DNA from: Ornithodoros turicata
Lineage: Eukaryota > Arthropoda > Arachnida > Ixodida > Argasidae
Length of the DNA: 64,000 nucleotides
Reading direction: 5' to 3'
Assembly (NCBI RefSeq): GCF_037126465.1
Contig: NC_088201.1
Coordinates: forward strand, 130,448,665-130,512,664
In this document: positions 62,161 to 64,000 of the stretch, piece by piece
Layout: each line of letters begins with the position of its first letter
How positions within the stretch are numbered: the first letter of the stretch is position 1
Notes under the pieces: generated by a model
The model's input: the letters and a program-made list of their open reading frames with translations, nothing else
The model's database searches: none
Told to the model about the DNA's origin: nothing
Made by a program: the position numbers and the translations under genes

Positions 62161-64000
62161 TGCATGACGAGCCATGGGCCGAGCCATGCATTGAGCCATG
62201 GTGCGCTGTGGTAGTGCGGCGGCGTCGTCGACCACGGGCATCCAGAAGGGCGTTCAGTATTCCGCCGGGTTTTGAGCCCGATCCGACCACGACTTTTTAA
62301 GGTCTGGGAACGTGGCCCACATCAGGAAACCGGAGCCTGCAGTTCAGATTCTGACTCTGCAGTTCATGTGCCTTTGGGTGTGGACCGGGCTTCGGCCTGG
62401 ACTCATGACACTTATACTCAACTTTCGCCTCAACTCTATGCATATTTGCATATTTTTGATCCGCAATCTGGTACAGAAAGGTTACGCGTGAATGAAGTTT
62501 TGTCAATTTTCTCTGGTACTTTACTCACATACATTAATTAAGCAACTCAAAGGCAATACGGAGATTTCACTTTTGTATCCTGACGGCACACGCATATGAT
62601 GGCACCTCGGAGAACTGTATGCAGTTCCTCATTGGTGGCATGTATAAAAAGTGGGAGGCGCTCGAAAAAGTCGCACATTACGGTTAGTTGGCAGTACGCT
62701 GACATCAATGTCGTAACTGTATTCCTCCGTCGTAAGTGGAAATCACACGACTCGATCGGGGTTAAGGCAAGTAGCCCTATTTTTCCTCGCTGCTGGAGCA
62801 CAGAAAACCGCTTACGGTCTTCCTCGGGCTTGTGATGACAGAATGAGAGTGCACGATGCGGCTTCTTGGGGCTCCACAATCTTCATATTGGAACCAAAAT
62901 AGCATTCCATGTCTATCGTGGATACGAAGAGGGGGAGGTATTGGTGATGGTGAAAGGGCTCGCCGTTGTCGGCCTCACATATGTGGGCACGAAGAGAACA
63001 TGCTCACGCGGCTACGCTCATGCCAGCCATTCTGCTTTGCGGGTTGGCAGCATGACGGCACCAAACTTTCTCCTTTTCTTTTCTTTTTCTTTTTAGTTAG
63101 CGCCGCACAGCAACTGTGGCTATGAGCGGCGTACAGTTGTGGAAAGATGGAGAGTGGACAGTAGGACTGAGTTGGGGACAGGGGGCCAATCTTTTCCGAA
63201 ATAGCCTATTGTGCTACTGAGTTGGTGACTTTGACAAGTTCCACAAGAGCAGACTGCTCTGAATAAGCTAAAAAAAACTCAACTGAACGCAAATAAAGGT
63301 AGACGACGTCGACGGACGTTGCTTGGTGACCGAGCTTATTCTGATAGCCTCGGGACAAAACTGGTGAAGGAGTCGTAGACGTAGAAGGCGACTGCGCAGA
63401 TATTAGGGAGTTTTAGTTCCCACTACGATAACACGCCGATCGATACGATCTCCGAAAAACACATACGACTCTCGAGTCGGTGAGAATGATTCGTATAGCG
63501 CTTGTCCGCAGTTTTAGTTTGCAGACGAAGAGACCCCACCGATACGGAAAATCAAGTGGGACGCCATCTGTCCGCACAAATCTTAACTTCGTTTACTCGT
63601 ATCATAAGTTAGGTTCCAGGTACATTATGTGCATGCAACGCGTGTTCCAAGCATCTATATCAATGGTTGTGGAAGACGTAACGTTCCTAAATGTTTCGCT
63701 GCGCACTTATGCAGCGGCAACAGTTCTTCGTCGAAAAATTGTCTGCGAAACAATGCACATCTTCACTTAGGCTTAGGCGTCCAGACGGAGGAAGTGACAC
63801 AAGGTGTGAAGTACGCACGCTACGCTTCGTCAACAGTCCGCTGTCATTTCTTCAGAACAACCGCTACTGTACCCGTGGTTGTCGCCGAGCCATGCTTTGG
63901 GGAAGTTGCAGACCAAAATCGTTCGCAGTGCACGCCGCGAGCGAACGATATTGTTCAGCCATCTTGTATGTAAGTGAACGCTCTGCGCATGTTCCAGCTG

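Larger units (their letters stand above)
59979..64000. other. 3' intron of the M13 gene, next exon not seen
   Basis: Searched by eye for a GENIAD(N/T)GG-type exon and not found on the plus strand. Contains the repeat pair at 60747 and 62018, a C12 run at 60930, and CG-rich parts without coding motifs. Frames at 61265-61708 and 63480-63973 have no known signature. Confidence 0.5.

Overview
The window looks like chelicerate (most likely tick) nuclear DNA. The signs are GT-AG introns up to 19 kb, dense DNA transposons and retroelements, a short TTAGG-type run, and protein families that I associate from memory with tick genomes. The species cannot be fixed from the sequence alone, and nothing bacterial or CRISPR-like is present.

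The backbone is one plus-strand gene for an M13 (neprilysin/endothelin-converting-enzyme type) zinc metallopeptidase. Nine exons (7328-7458, 26580-26766, 41816-41914, 43459-43536, 44213-44325, 52347-52405, 57662-57713, 59467-59534, 59848-59978) join in perfect phase into 306 codons. They carry the HExxH zinc site but neither end of the protein, so the gene runs off both sides of the window. The rest of the window is mostly its introns.

Inside its second visible intron, on the opposite strand, lies a second multi-exon gene (about 31673 down to 27680). Its nine exons encode a PB1/ubiquitin-like start and a conserved C-terminal region of a family I place, from memory, near SAMD3-like proteins. 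One exon either contains a one-base frameshift or uses an alternative acceptor.

The first large intron (7.5-26.6 kb) is a graveyard of mobile DNA. It holds a LINE-like tail, a broken protein-coding repeat interrupted by a solo LTR, and a complete, recent CsRn1-type Ty3/gypsy element with 120-bp LTRs. That gypsy element sits in an older repeat which also carries a palindromic TTAA-flanked element. A pogo-like MITE, a six-copy 233-bp tandem array and gypsy integrase and gag fragments follow. Upstream of 7.3 kb are a dead mariner and a TIR element.

The second and later introns contain a 427-bp element with an exact 8-bp target duplication, an intronless degenerate repeat-family protein (33.96-35.59 kb), two TA-flanked palindromic elements, Penelope-like endonuclease and RT fragments, a cluster of four ~150-bp hairpins, hAT-type MITEs (one with an exact 8-bp target duplication) and several simple repeats.

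I did not find a clearly new multi-gene system. The most informative points are the nested gene with its frame problem, the unusual substrate-binding motifs of the M13 enzyme, and several insertions whose empty sites can be read directly from the sequence.
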